A stretch of DNA of 64,000 nt from Bin5 sp965200615 (lineage in GTDB: Bacteria > Chloroflexota > Anaerolineae > Caldilineales > Caldilineaceae): positions 992,001 through 1,056,000 of the forward strand of contig OZ241377.1 in NCBI GenBank assembly GCA_965200615.1, given 5' to 3'. The notes below the pieces were generated by a model, which made no database searches, was not told the origin of the DNA, and saw nothing but the letters and a program-made list of their open reading frames with translations. Position 1 is the stretch's first letter, and each line of letters opens with the position of its first letter. Positions 25,695 to 34,273 of this stretch are shown here, piece by piece. Made by a program: the position numbers and the translations under genes.

Positions 25695-27188
25695 ATGGAG
25701 AATCTGAACCTCTCTAGGCGAAACTTCCTGAAGACAGTCGGCGTTGTCTCGGCCGGCGCAGCATTGGCCGCCTGCGTTCCGGCAGGCGAAACCGCGCCAC
25801 AGCAGGACGGCGAACCGGCCGCCGCTACCCAGGAACTGATCGCATGGCTGGGTGGCTGGACTCCCACCGAAAGCATGGAGCGCAGCGAAGACAACCCCAA
25901 TCCACATGACAAGGTTCTCGAAGTGCTCGACGAATACACTGCCGAGCATCCCGGCGTCTCGATTGAATGGATCAGGCTGCCCTCCGGCGTCAGCAGCCGC
26001 GAGTGGATGGTCGCCCAACAGACCGCCGGCACCGTCCCCCACATCATGCCCGCCGCCCAGTGGATCATCAAAGAGGACGTCGACAAGGACTGGTGGGTCG
26101 TCCTCACCGACGCGCTCCAGGAGCCGAATCCCTATATCGCCGCCGGCGAACCGGGCAGCGAACGCTGGATCGACCAGTTCTATCCCACGCCCAACACCAT
26201 GCTCAACATCGAGGGCAACTTCTACAACGTCGCCTTCGGCATCAACACAACCTGGTTCTTCTACAACGTGGACATGTTCGAAGAGCTTGGCATCTCCGTC
26301 CCCAACAGCTATGCCGAATTCCTCGAAAACTGCCAGGTTGCCAGTGACGCCGGCCTGATCGGCTACGACTTCATCACATTCTCCCCCGCCGACACCGATG
26401 CCTGGTATCGCCAGCAGATCGGCTCCATGATCATGGAGCGCGACCTCGCCCCGCTGGTCAACCCGGACGGTCGCTTCGCCGAACTGTCCGAGGTCGCCTG
26501 CGCCATCCGCGACGGCGTCTATCACGCCCATCTGCCCCAGTTCCGCCAGTGGCTGGAGCTGTGGAAGCTCAATGTGCCCTACCGCCGCGCCGACTGGACC
26601 GTGTCCGCGCCCGACTCAACCCGCCTCTTCCTCACCAAGAACACACCGATCACGGAAAACGGCTCCTGGATCATCCCGCAACTGGAGATCGATCCCCTGC
26701 TGGATTTCGAGTGGGCCACCTTCTGGGCGCCGCCACTGACCAAGGAGAGCAGCGAGTTCGTGACTGACCCGCCCACCGTCGCCCCCAACGTTGGCACCGT
26801 CACCGACAACTTTGCCATCTCCACCCGCGCCCGCAAAGACGGCGTCCTCGACACCGCCATCGACCTGCTGCGCTTCTTCTCGCACCCCGAAAACATCGAA
26901 CTGGTGCAGGGCGAAATCGGCCAGAACATGCCCAACGTAAGGGGAACCAGGGTTCCCGACCGCTTCGCCGAGGCGCACAAAGGCCTGGTCGAGTCCATCG
27001 GCTACGTGACCATGTTCCAGTACGAGATCGTCACCATGGACCTCGAAGCCGCCGAAGCCTGCGGAAAGGCATGGTGGGCCTACCTGCTGGACGAGATCTC
27101 CATCGACGAATGCATCGAACAGAACCAGACCGCCTTCGAGGGTTACGCGACCCGCTACATTGACGAGCAGGGCAACGCCTGCGCCTGA
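25695..27188 (+). CDS. ABC sugar-binding lipoprotein with Tat signal (SBP family 1)
   Basis: A 497-residue extracellular solute-binding protein. The start at 25695 follows AAAAGGAG at good spacing. The N-terminus has a twin-arginine motif (SRRNFLK) followed by a hydrophobic stretch and the lipobox LAAC (cysteine at about 27), so it is probably a Tat-exported lipoprotein, as often seen in Chloroflexota. The body has aromatic-rich ligand-cleft features (TWFFYNVDMFEELGI, TENGSWIIPQLE) of the sugar-binding family 1 type. Two MalF/MalG-type permeases follow. There is no ATPase gene; a shared MsmX-type ATPase elsewhere is likely. Confidence 0.9.
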   Translation: MENLNLSRRNFLKTVGVVSAGAALAACVPAGETAPQQDGEPAAATQELIAWLGGWTPTESMERSEDNPNPHDKVLEVLDEYTAEHPGVSIEWIRLPSGVSSREWMVAQQTAGTVPHIMPAAQWIIKEDVDKDWWVVLTDALQEPNPYIAAGEPGSERWIDQFYPTPNTMLNIEGNFYNVAFGINTTWFFYNVDMFEELGISVPNSYAEFLENCQVASDAGLIGYDFITFSPADTDAWYRQQIGSMIMERDLAPLVNPDGRFAELSEVACAIRDGVYHAHLPQFRQWLELWKLNVPYRRADWTVSAPDSTRLFLTKNTPITENGSWIIPQLEIDPLLDFEWATFWAPPLTKESSEFVTDPPTVAPNVGTVTDNFAISTRARKDGVLDTAIDLLRFFSHPENIELVQGEIGQNMPNVRGTRVPDRFAEAHKGLVESIGYVTMFQYEIVTMDLEAAEACGKAWWAYLLDEISIDECIEQNQTAFEGYATRYIDEQGNACA

Positions 27189-27243
27189 TCCCAAATGGCC
27201 GGTGGCTGGCAATTCCCTGTCAGCCACCGGCCTCTTGAATACG

Positions 27244-28140
27244 ATGAATAAGACACTCTGGGAACGGATCTGGGAGACAAGAACAGGGTACCTGATGGTC
27301 GTGCCTACCCTGGCTTTCCTTCTCGTCTTCCAGTACTATCCCGCCGTCTCCGGTCTCTATCGTTCGATGTTTGACTGGAACGCCGGGCTGGCAGGAAATT
27401 TTATCGGTCTCTCCAACTTTGTCGAGCTCTTCACCGACGACGAGGTTTTCATCCGTTCCCTCAAAAATATGGCCCTGCTGACCATCTGGTACCTGGTCGC
27501 GTTCGTGGGCCTATCCACCGGCGTGGCAGTCCTCATCCACCGCATTCGAAACGAGGGCTCCAAATACTTCTTCCGCCTCTTTATGATCCTGCCCGTCATC
27601 ATCCCGGCAGTCGTCCTCATCCTGCTCTGGAAATTCATCTACGACTCCACCATCGGCCCTCTCAATGCCATTCTCATCGGCGTCGGCCTCCAGGACTGGA
27701 CTCACGCCTGGCTGGCAGAACCCAAAATCGCCATCTACGCCGTCATGTTCCGCAATTTCCCCTGGATTGACGGCGTCTCCGTCCTGATTCTTCTTGCCGG
27801 CCTGCAGGCGATCCCTGTCGAGATCGTCGAAAGTGGCCTGCTCGACGGCGCCAGCGGCTGGAGGCGGCTGCGCTACATCGAGCTGCCCCTCATCACCGGT
27901 CAGATCAAACTGCTCATCGTCCTGACCATCATGTGGGGCGTCCAGGAATACTCCGCCGTCTGGGCCATGACCCAGGGCGGGCCGATCGACTCAACCCAGG
28001 TGCCCGGCATGTGGATGTACTTCAACGCCTTCCGCATCAGCCGCATGGGCTACGCCTCCGCAATCGGCGTCGTCATGTTCCTGATCACCCTCGTGGCGAC
28101 GATTCTGAACATGCGTTACATAAGGTCCCAGGAATACTAG
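27244..28140 (+). CDS. ABC sugar permease (MalF/UgpA type)
   Basis: A 298-residue permease with six predicted helices. Homology begins at MNKTLWERIWETRTGYLMVV, so I place the start at 27244; the frame extends to 27160 inside the preceding gene. TLAFLLVFQYYPAVSGLYRS is the first helix, and the EAA loop is EIVESGLLDGASGWRRLRYIE. GMWMYFNAFRISRMGYASAIG near the end is typical of the MalF branch. It is 55 bases after the binding-protein gene and forms the channel with the product of 28206. Confidence 0.9.
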   Translation: MNKTLWERIWETRTGYLMVVPTLAFLLVFQYYPAVSGLYRSMFDWNAGLAGNFIGLSNFVELFTDDEVFIRSLKNMALLTIWYLVAFVGLSTGVAVLIHRIRNEGSKYFFRLFMILPVIIPAVVLILLWKFIYDSTIGPLNAILIGVGLQDWTHAWLAEPKIAIYAVMFRNFPWIDGVSVLILLAGLQAIPVEIVESGLLDGASGWRRLRYIELPLITGQIKLLIVLTIMWGVQEYSAVWAMTQGGPIDSTQVPGMWMYFNAFRISRMGYASAIGVVMFLITLVATILNMRYIRSQEY

Positions 28141-28162
28141 CAGAATGCACATTGCCTGCCCT

Positions 28163-28182
28163 GCATTACGCAATACGCAACT
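28163..28182 (+). repeat. TACGCAA heptamer repeat
   Basis: Two units (TTACGCAA, TACGCAA) lie in the 65-base gap between the two sugar permease genes, upstream of the MalG-type start. Confidence 0.6.
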
Positions 28183-28205
28183 CCCATTGCAGTCAGGATC
28201 TCGGC

Positions 28206-29075
28206 ATGGTGACGCGTAGCCAGTCAATCGCGGGTGGCCCCGCGCAAAGACAAGGACGCGGTCTGCACCGCGGCGACGCCTGGCGCACCGTCGCTCTGGG
28301 CATTCTCTGCGCACTGATGATCGCGCCGCTGATCATGGCGATCATCATCTCCTTCAAGAGCCCCTCCCAGTTCACTCGTGTGCCATTCCTCCCCACCTGG
28401 CCGATGCGCTGGGAGAACTACGAGTTCGCCGTCCAGATCATCAGCCAGTTCCTGCTGAACAGCATAATCACCAGCGGCGCCACCGTCATCGGCGTCCTCC
28501 TGCTGAGCTCGCTGGCGGCCTACTCATTCGCGCAGATCCCGTTTCCCGGCCGCACCTTCGTCTTCTACGCCGTGCTGGCCCTGATGATGGTGCCGGCGTC
28601 CCTGACTCTGGTGCCCTCCTTCGTGCTCATCAGGGATCTGCGCCTCATCAATACACACTGGTCGCTGATCCTGCCGTGGATTGCTGGCGGACAGCTCATC
28701 GGCATCCTCATCCTGCGCGCCTTCTTCGAGAGCCTGCCCGGCGAGATGTTCGACGCCTGCCGCATCGACGGCGCCACCGACTGGCAGATCTACTGGCATG
28801 TGGCCCTGCCGCTGACCCGGTCGATGCTCGGCGTCGTCGCCGTGCTCAACATCCTGGGCACCTGGAACAACCTGATCTGGCCGACCCTGACCCTGCCGGA
28901 ACGCAAAATGTGGCCGCTCACACCGGGGCTTTACTCCTACATGGAGCAGTACTACACCAGCTACGGACGCGTCATGGCCGGCCTGCTTCTCGGCTCAATT
29001 CCCCTGGTGATACTCTTCGTCTTCACCAGCCGCCTCTTCGTCGAAGGCCTGACTTCCGGCGCCATCAAGACCTGA
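28206..29075 (+). CDS. ABC sugar permease (MalG/UgpE type)
   Basis: A 289-residue permease. I place the start at 28206, preceded by CAGGA; the frame runs open far upstream as a shadow of the previous gene. The first helix is about residues 30-50 (LGILCALMIAPLIMAIIIS), followed by the periplasmic loop with TWPMRWENYEF. The EAA loop is MFDACRIDGATDWQIYWHVALPL, and the C-terminus FVEGLTSGAIKT is the standard ending of the MalG branch (residues around LTSGAIK). It completes the sugar importer with 25695 and 27244. Confidence 0.9.
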   Translation: MVTRSQSIAGGPAQRQGRGLHRGDAWRTVALGILCALMIAPLIMAIIISFKSPSQFTRVPFLPTWPMRWENYEFAVQIISQFLLNSIITSGATVIGVLLLSSLAAYSFAQIPFPGRTFVFYAVLALMMVPASLTLVPSFVLIRDLRLINTHWSLILPWIAGGQLIGILILRAFFESLPGEMFDACRIDGATDWQIYWHVALPLTRSMLGVVAVLNILGTWNNLIWPTLTLPERKMWPLTPGLYSYMEQYYTSYGRVMAGLLLGSIPLVILFVFTSRLFVEGLTSGAIKT

Positions 29076-29105
29076 CCCGGCACTTCCATCAGATCGCAGC
29101 CACAA

Positions 29106-30173
29106 ATGACCGTCGCAGCACCAATGAACCCCATGTCCGCAAACCAAAGCACAGTAGATGACAGGACCCATTACGATGTGATCGTAGTCGGTTGCGGGGG
29201 ATGGGGGCTGGCGGCGCTCAAAGTGCTCAGCGACATGGGGCTCCGCGTCCTCGGCATCGAACGCCACGAGATCTGTCACAATCTCCGCCGCTACATGAAG
29301 CGCATGGTGATGCACTCGCTTCTCTCCTATATGATACTGGATCCGGAGGATGCAATCGTGGCCCGAAAGGGCGATGAATACCATCCGCTGATCGAGGAAC
29401 TGATCCAGAGTTACAGCGATTTCGCCGTCAAATTCGATCTCCCCATCAGGACCCACCAGGAACTCGTCGATATCGAAGGCGCAAAGGATAACTTTGTGTT
29501 GGCGGTTCGCGATAATGAGGGACGCGCTTTGCGGCTGAAAGCCAAGCGGGTCGTGCTGGCAACAGGCTCCTATGACGAGCCCAATCTGGCCGGCATTCCC
29601 GGCGAGTCGAACGGATCAGTACAACACTATTTCCACGAATGGGAGCACATCAAGGACAAGAGAATCCTCTTCATCGGTGGCGGCTTCTCTTCCGCGGATG
29701 GCATTATCGCCCTCTGCCCCCGCAACCAGATCTTGTGGGTCGTGCGGAAATCGAATGACGCGGTCGAGAAGATGCTGACCGACCAGAAGACGGTCTGGGG
29801 CCAGCCCGATGCACACATCGTCAACACCGAAATCCTGACCGACAGCCAGGTCACCTCGCTGGAGAACAACACCGCGGTCGTGCAAACACCCAGCGGCCAG
29901 CAAACGTGGGATTTCGATCTCTGTTACATGCTCATCGGCCACAAGCCTAACCAGAGCCTGTGCACACGCCTCCTGAACGGAAACCTCGATTTCGATGAAG
30001 AAACATTCGAATCCTGCGAGCGGCCTGGCGTCTATCTCGTCGGCGCGCTCGCCAAGAAGCACCTGGAGCACATCGGCTTGACGCACAATCTCTGCCCTGA
30101 CAACGACGGAGTGCGTTACATCGAGCGCATCCGCTCCGCCATGCAGAAAGAGTTCAACTGTAATCGCACGTAA
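29106..30173 (+). CDS. FAD-dependent pyridine-nucleotide oxidoreductase (YpdA/FMO-like)
   Basis: A 355-residue two-dinucleotide-domain flavoprotein. The FAD-binding motif is VVGCGGWGLAAL (about residues 26-37), and the NAD(P)-binding motif FIGGGFSSADGI lies at about 185. The block ATGSYDEPNLAGIPGE resembles the FAD-second motif of the YpdA/thioredoxin reductase-like and monooxygenase-like groups. No CxxC redox pair is present, so it is not a thioredoxin reductase. It starts 30 bases after the ABC permease and precedes an unknown protein and a corrinoid protein. A role in reductive reactivation of the corrinoid or oxidation of the imported substrate is possible but inferred. Confidence 0.75.
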   Translation: MTVAAPMNPMSANQSTVDDRTHYDVIVVGCGGWGLAALKVLSDMGLRVLGIERHEICHNLRRYMKRMVMHSLLSYMILDPEDAIVARKGDEYHPLIEELIQSYSDFAVKFDLPIRTHQELVDIEGAKDNFVLAVRDNEGRALRLKAKRVVLATGSYDEPNLAGIPGESNGSVQHYFHEWEHIKDKRILFIGGGFSSADGIIALCPRNQILWVVRKSNDAVEKMLTDQKTVWGQPDAHIVNTEILTDSQVTSLENNTAVVQTPSGQQTWDFDLCYMLIGHKPNQSLCTRLLNGNLDFDEETFESCERPGVYLVGALAKKHLEHIGLTHNLCPDNDGVRYIERIRSAMQKEFNCNRT

Positions 30174-30196
30174 ATCCACCGACCACGGGGGGTTCG

Positions 30197-31009
30197 ATGC
30201 ACACGAGCCAGCAACTCCGCTCTTCACACTTTGAATACCGGCGCCCGGACGCGGGCGGACGCGTCGCTTTCAGCGCTTTCTGCGCAGAATACCACGACCA
30301 GGACCGCGTCGGCGTCGTCTCGCCCCGCCTCGAAGATGGCATCCTCCACACCAGCTACGCCCTGCTGGCCCTGACCACCGCCTTCTATGACGTGCAGAGG
30401 GCAGGCGGGACCGACTTTTTCATCTACCCCCAGCATCTCGCCATCATCGGCCAAGGTTCCTCAGATGCGTCTGGCATACACGCCGACACCGGCTGCACAG
30501 ACCAGATCGGCATCGCCACCGGCGCCGGCAACCTTGATCTCTCCCTCGATGAAACCGGCATCGGCAGCGCATGGGTATGGCTCGACGTCTGGCCCGCCTC
30601 GAACTGGCACACCGCACTCGCCGCGCCCACCGCCATGCTCAAAAAGGTCTTCGACCTCCACATCAACCGCCTCTTCTGGCCGCAGGACTTTCTGCCCGAG
30701 CGCCGGCAAGAGCGGACAACTGACAACGGAGAAGACGCATACCATCCGCTGCCCGACTATGCCCGCAGGATACTCAGCACGCGCCTCAAATCCGTCTACT
30801 ACTACAACACATCCGCGCCGACGGTCGAGATCAGCGCTGCCCAGCCGGCTGTGGATATCGTTCAGTTAAGCATCGAACGCTTGCCGGAAGCGGTGCGGCA
30901 AACGCTGAAAAACGAAGCCCAGCCGGTGCACCCCATGGGCTGTGAGTCATACCGACAAGTCAGCGTAGACGATTTCATTGAGGATATGGAGGCATGTTTT
31001 ACTGACTGA
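30197..31009 (+). CDS. conserved-looking protein of unknown function
   Basis: I do not recognise this 270-residue protein. It has no signal peptide or long membrane helix, is rich in aromatic residues and Asp, and contains SYALLALTTAFYDVQRA, DFFIYPQHLAIIGQ and the stretch HADTGCTDQIG. GC content and codon use match the neighbours. It is 23 bases after the flavoprotein gene and 93 before the corrinoid protein gene, in the same direction, so it probably belongs to their pathway. A methyltransferase accessory role is conceivable, but nothing in the sequence proves it. Confidence 0.65.
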   Translation: MHTSQQLRSSHFEYRRPDAGGRVAFSAFCAEYHDQDRVGVVSPRLEDGILHTSYALLALTTAFYDVQRAGGTDFFIYPQHLAIIGQGSSDASGIHADTGCTDQIGIATGAGNLDLSLDETGIGSAWVWLDVWPASNWHTALAAPTAMLKKVFDLHINRLFWPQDFLPERRQERTTDNGEDAYHPLPDYARRILSTRLKSVYYYNTSAPTVEISAAQPAVDIVQLSIERLPEAVRQTLKNEAQPVHPMGCESYRQVSVDDFIEDMEACFTD

Positions 31010-31102
31010 ATCGGTGAATCCTCTGCCCTGTCGCAATATGAACGCAATTCGCATTACAACTACGAAAATGAAGAACCGCCGTCGGAGCCGGAGGCACACC
31101 AC

Positions 31103-31873
31103 ATGAGCCGCGAAGAAGAGATCAAAAAAGATCTGTACGAAAACACGCTCTCAGGTCGAGCGCCCGTCACCGAGAAGCTCACCGAGGAAGGCATCGACCT
31201 GGGCATGGATCCCCTGGAAATCCTCTTCCAGGCCCTGATCCCGGCGCTCCAGGAAGTGGGTCGTCTCTTCGAAATCGGCGAGTACTTTGTGCCCGAAATG
31301 ATGATCTCCGCCAAAGCGATGCAACGCGCCATGGCGATCCTGCAGCCGATTCTCGGCGACACCGGCGTCGAACCCGTCGGCAAGGTCCTGATGCTGACCG
31401 TCAAGGGCGATGTCCACGACATCGGCAAAAATCTGTGCATTATCATGCTCGAAGGCGCCGGCTTTGAAGTGATCGATATGGGCGTCAATGTCAGCCCGGA
31501 GAGGCTGCTCGACGCCGTCATCGAGCATCAACCCCAACTTGTCGGATTTTCCGCCTTCCTCACCACCACCATGCCGTTCTTCAAGACCAACATAGAGGCG
31601 CTGGAGAACGCCGGCCTGCGTGACAAGGTCAAGGTCATGGTGGGAGGCGCGCCCATCACCAGGGAGTACGCCATGAGCGTCGGCGCCGACGGCTACGGCC
31701 CCGACGCCAGCCAGTCTGTCAAGCTGGCCAAGCAGCTGATGGTCGAAATGGGCTACGAGATCGACCAGAACGAAGATGGCCGATCAGCCGAAAGAGAATC
31801 GGCCATGCGCGCCGCAGTCGACGCGGTGGAAGACCTGATGCGAAAGGCCGAGGACGAGCATGTCAGTGGCTAA
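31103..31873 (+). CDS. corrinoid (B12-binding) protein of a methyltransferase system
   Basis: A 256-residue cobalamin-binding protein. Residues 1-90 form the helical MtaC/MttC/MetH-type cap domain (LFQALIPALQEVGRLFEIGEYF). The Rossmann-like B12 domain carries the lower-ligand motif GDVHDIGKN with His105, then GAGFEVIDMGVNV and VMVGGAPITREYA. A C-terminal extension of about 40 charged residues follows. Such proteins shuttle a methyl group between a substrate-specific methyltransferase and a second methyltransferase. A UroD-type methyltransferase is encoded at 37032. The unknown 30197 gene and the flavoprotein just upstream are candidate partners. Confidence 0.9.
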   Translation: MSREEEIKKDLYENTLSGRAPVTEKLTEEGIDLGMDPLEILFQALIPALQEVGRLFEIGEYFVPEMMISAKAMQRAMAILQPILGDTGVEPVGKVLMLTVKGDVHDIGKNLCIIMLEGAGFEVIDMGVNVSPERLLDAVIEHQPQLVGFSAFLTTTMPFFKTNIEALENAGLRDKVKVMVGGAPITREYAMSVGADGYGPDASQSVKLAKQLMVEMGYEIDQNEDGRSAERESAMRAAVDAVEDLMRKAEDEHVSG

Positions 31874-32029
31874 CGCGAGTTGACATTTCGGCGAGCCCAT
31901 TCACACGGTTCACAACTTGAAGGTGGAAGCCCTTTGGACCTGTCTTTTTTGCTCACACGCTGTACGAACGTTCTTAGTCTCATTTGAGAGCTGCCGAAAC
32001 TGGAACATGAGCAATTAAGGGAGTATACA

Positions 32030-32647
32030 ATGAAAATAAAGAAGAAGTCGCAGTTGACAGGAATCCTTTTGAGCTTTTTCCTGGGTCCATTCGGACTTTT
32101 CTACTCAATGGGTTGGAAAGCTCTAATTGTGATAATTGTTTGGGCGCTTCTTTCTTCTGCTGGTTCACAGGAGCTGTTTATTCTGATGCCGATTTCTTCA
32201 GTTATCTTAAGTTTGCTGGCCGTCAGAGCCTACAATAACAGAGTAGAATCAGATGTACTGAACATATTGAACGAACAGGCGGAAGCGGAAATGTTGAAAG
32301 GTCTGAAGGTGGAGGAGGCACGCTTGAAAAATGATGACGCTGAGAAAGTCAAGCTGAATGCCGAAAGAACACGGTTGGAAAGAGAGAGAATCGGGCTGGA
32401 AATTGAAAGAGAAAGACTAAGAAAAGACAGGACTGAATCTCAGAAAATCCAGTATGCAACGCACTGTTCTGCCTGCGGAGCGGTTACACCTCGCGAACTT
32501 CAAGAAGGCACTATCCAGAAGGCCGCGGTCTGCGACTATTGCGGTTCTCCATTGAAATTGCAAGAACAGCCCGTCATTTCAAATTCGCGTGGACTCGACG
32601 GCACTCGTGCCCTGGACATCAGCGCCCGCACTGCAAACGACGTTTAG
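32030..32647 (+). CDS. two-helix membrane protein with coiled coil and C-terminal zinc ribbon
   Basis: A 205-residue protein with a clear start (AAGGGAG before ATG 32030). Residues 10-65 contain two or three hydrophobic helices with the short GPFGLFYSMGWK turn of TM2-type domains. Residues about 75-140 are a highly charged coiled coil (ERTRLERERIGLEIERERLR). A zinc ribbon (CSAC at about 148 and CDYC at about 175) ends the folded part. Base composition is clearly more AT-rich than in the flanking corrinoid and isomerase genes, so it was probably inserted. TM2-plus-zinc-ribbon proteins are widespread and of unknown function. Confidence 0.72.
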   Translation: MKIKKKSQLTGILLSFFLGPFGLFYSMGWKALIVIIVWALLSSAGSQELFILMPISSVILSLLAVRAYNNRVESDVLNILNEQAEAEMLKGLKVEEARLKNDDAEKVKLNAERTRLERERIGLEIERERLRKDRTESQKIQYATHCSACGAVTPRELQEGTIQKAAVCDYCGSPLKLQEQPVISNSRGLDGTRALDISARTANDV

Positions 32648-32675
32648 TCGTCGTGGTGAACAAAGGAAACTGAGC

Positions 32676-34139
32676 ATGAGCAATCAGCGAAAAACAGTTC
32701 GTCCCCGCATCGGCATCTTTGGAATCGGCCTCGCCGAGTACTGGCCGCAGTTCCCAGGCCTGAAGGAGCAGCTCGAAGGCTATCAGGCCCGCGTAGAAAG
32801 CCGCGTCGGCCAGTGGGCCGACGTCGTCAGCGCCGGTCTCGTCGACTCTGCCCCCGGCGGGCGGGCCGCCGGAGACCTCTTCCAGCGCGAGCAGGTCGAT
32901 ATGGTCTTCTGCTACGTCGGCACCTACGCCACCAGCTCAACCGTCCTGCCCGTCGTCCAGGTCCCCAAAGTCCCCGTCCTCGTCCTCAATCTCCAACCCT
33001 CTGCCGCCCTCGACTACGCCAACACCGACACCAAAGAGTGGCTCGCAAACTGCTGCGCCTGCTGCGTGCCCGAGCTCAGCTCCGCCTTCCACCGCTGCGA
33101 CATCGATTTCCACGTCGTCTCCGGCATGTTGGAAGAAGAAGAGGGCTGCGAAGAGCCGGCCCGCCGCGCCTGGGCCGAGATCCAGGACTGGACCGAGGCC
33201 GCCGGCGCGCTCCGTACCCTGCGCCGCAGCCGCATGGGTGTCCTCGGCCACACCTACCCCGGCATGCTCGACATGTACAGCGACTTCACCCAGCACCAGG
33301 GCCAGCTCGGAACCCATATCGAGATTCTCGAAATGTGCGACCTGGCGCAGATGGTCAAGGGCGTTACCCCAGCCGACATCAAAGCCAAGGAAGAGGAAGC
33401 CCTCGCCATCTTTGACCTGGCCGAAGACTCCCCCTCCGATCCACTCGCAACCCGCCCCTCCCCCGAGGCTCTCGACTGGGCCTACCGCGTCGCCGTCGGC
33501 CTCGACCGCCTCGTCGCAGACTTTGATCTCGACGGCCTCACCTACTACTATCGCGGGCTCGACGACAACGAATATGAACAGATCGCGGCCGGTTTCGCGC
33601 TGGGCTGTTCCCTGCTCACCGCACGCGGCGTGCCCTGCAGCGGCGAAGGCGATCTCAAAAACTGCCAGGTCATGAAGATCGTCGACACCTTCGGCGCCGG
33701 CGGCAGCTACTCCGAGGTAACGGCGATGGACTTCCGTGAAGAGTTTATCCTCGCCGGCCACGACGGCCCCTTCCACATCGACATCGCCGAAGGGCGGCCC
33801 CTGCTGCGCGGCCTCGCCCTCTACCACGGCAAACACGGCGGAGGCGTCGGCGTCGAAACTCAGGTCAGGCACGGGCCCGTCACCGTCCTCTCCATGACCC
33901 AGACCCGCCAGGGCAATCTCAAGCTGCTCGCTGCCCAGGCCGAAAGCATTCCCGGCCCCGTCCTGCAGATCGGCAACACCGACAGCCGCCTCAAATTCTT
34001 TCTCGGCCCAGCCGACTTCATCAACGCCTGGTGCAAAGAGGGCCCGACCCACCATTTCGCCCTCGGCGTAGGCCATATCCTGCCCAAGATAGAAAAATTC
34101 GCCAGCATCGCCGCCCTCGAGCTTAAAGTAGTCTGTTAA
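32676..34139 (+). CDS. L-fucose/L-arabinose isomerase family protein
   Basis: A 487-residue protein of the FucI/AraA superfamily, which interconverts aldoses and ketoses with a Mn2+ ion. The start at 32676 follows AAAGGAAAC. Recognisable parts are the N-terminal RIGIFGIGLAEYWPQFPGL, the middle TYATSSTVLPVVQ and VLNLQPSAALDY, the acidic metal-site region TAMDFREEFILAGHDGP and the histidine GVGVETQVRHGPV. Length is between AraA (about 500) and FucI (about 590). With a rhamnosidase next door, a deoxyhexose such as fucose or rhamnose is a reasonable substrate guess. Confidence 0.82.
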   Translation: MSNQRKTVRPRIGIFGIGLAEYWPQFPGLKEQLEGYQARVESRVGQWADVVSAGLVDSAPGGRAAGDLFQREQVDMVFCYVGTYATSSTVLPVVQVPKVPVLVLNLQPSAALDYANTDTKEWLANCCACCVPELSSAFHRCDIDFHVVSGMLEEEEGCEEPARRAWAEIQDWTEAAGALRTLRRSRMGVLGHTYPGMLDMYSDFTQHQGQLGTHIEILEMCDLAQMVKGVTPADIKAKEEEALAIFDLAEDSPSDPLATRPSPEALDWAYRVAVGLDRLVADFDLDGLTYYYRGLDDNEYEQIAAGFALGCSLLTARGVPCSGEGDLKNCQVMKIVDTFGAGGSYSEVTAMDFREEFILAGHDGPFHIDIAEGRPLLRGLALYHGKHGGGVGVETQVRHGPVTVLSMTQTRQGNLKLLAAQAESIPGPVLQIGNTDSRLKFFLGPADFINAWCKEGPTHHFALGVGHILPKIEKFASIAALELKVVC

Positions 34140-34159
34140 AGCCCGCCAGCGCCAGGCCC

Positions 34160-34187
34160 GGTAGGGGCAACCGTTGTGGTTGTCCCC
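34160..34187 (+). repeat. GTAG-footed REP-like hairpin
   Basis: GGTAGGGGCAACC, loop GTTGT, then GGTTGTCCCC forms a stem with one bulged base. It has the same layout as 58983-59008 on the other strand: GTAG at the foot, GGGGC, a four-base variable arm that covaries, and a TTGT-type loop. It lies 20 bases after the isomerase stop. GTAG next to a palindrome is the hallmark of REP sequences mobilised by RAYT transposases. Confidence 0.65.
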
Positions 34188-34273
34188 ATGGTCGCTCAAA
34201 ACGAAGGACTTGCCTGGTAAACAACCGCGTTCGAGCGGTGTTGCCAAAAGGAACCAGGAACTGAAAGCTCCCA

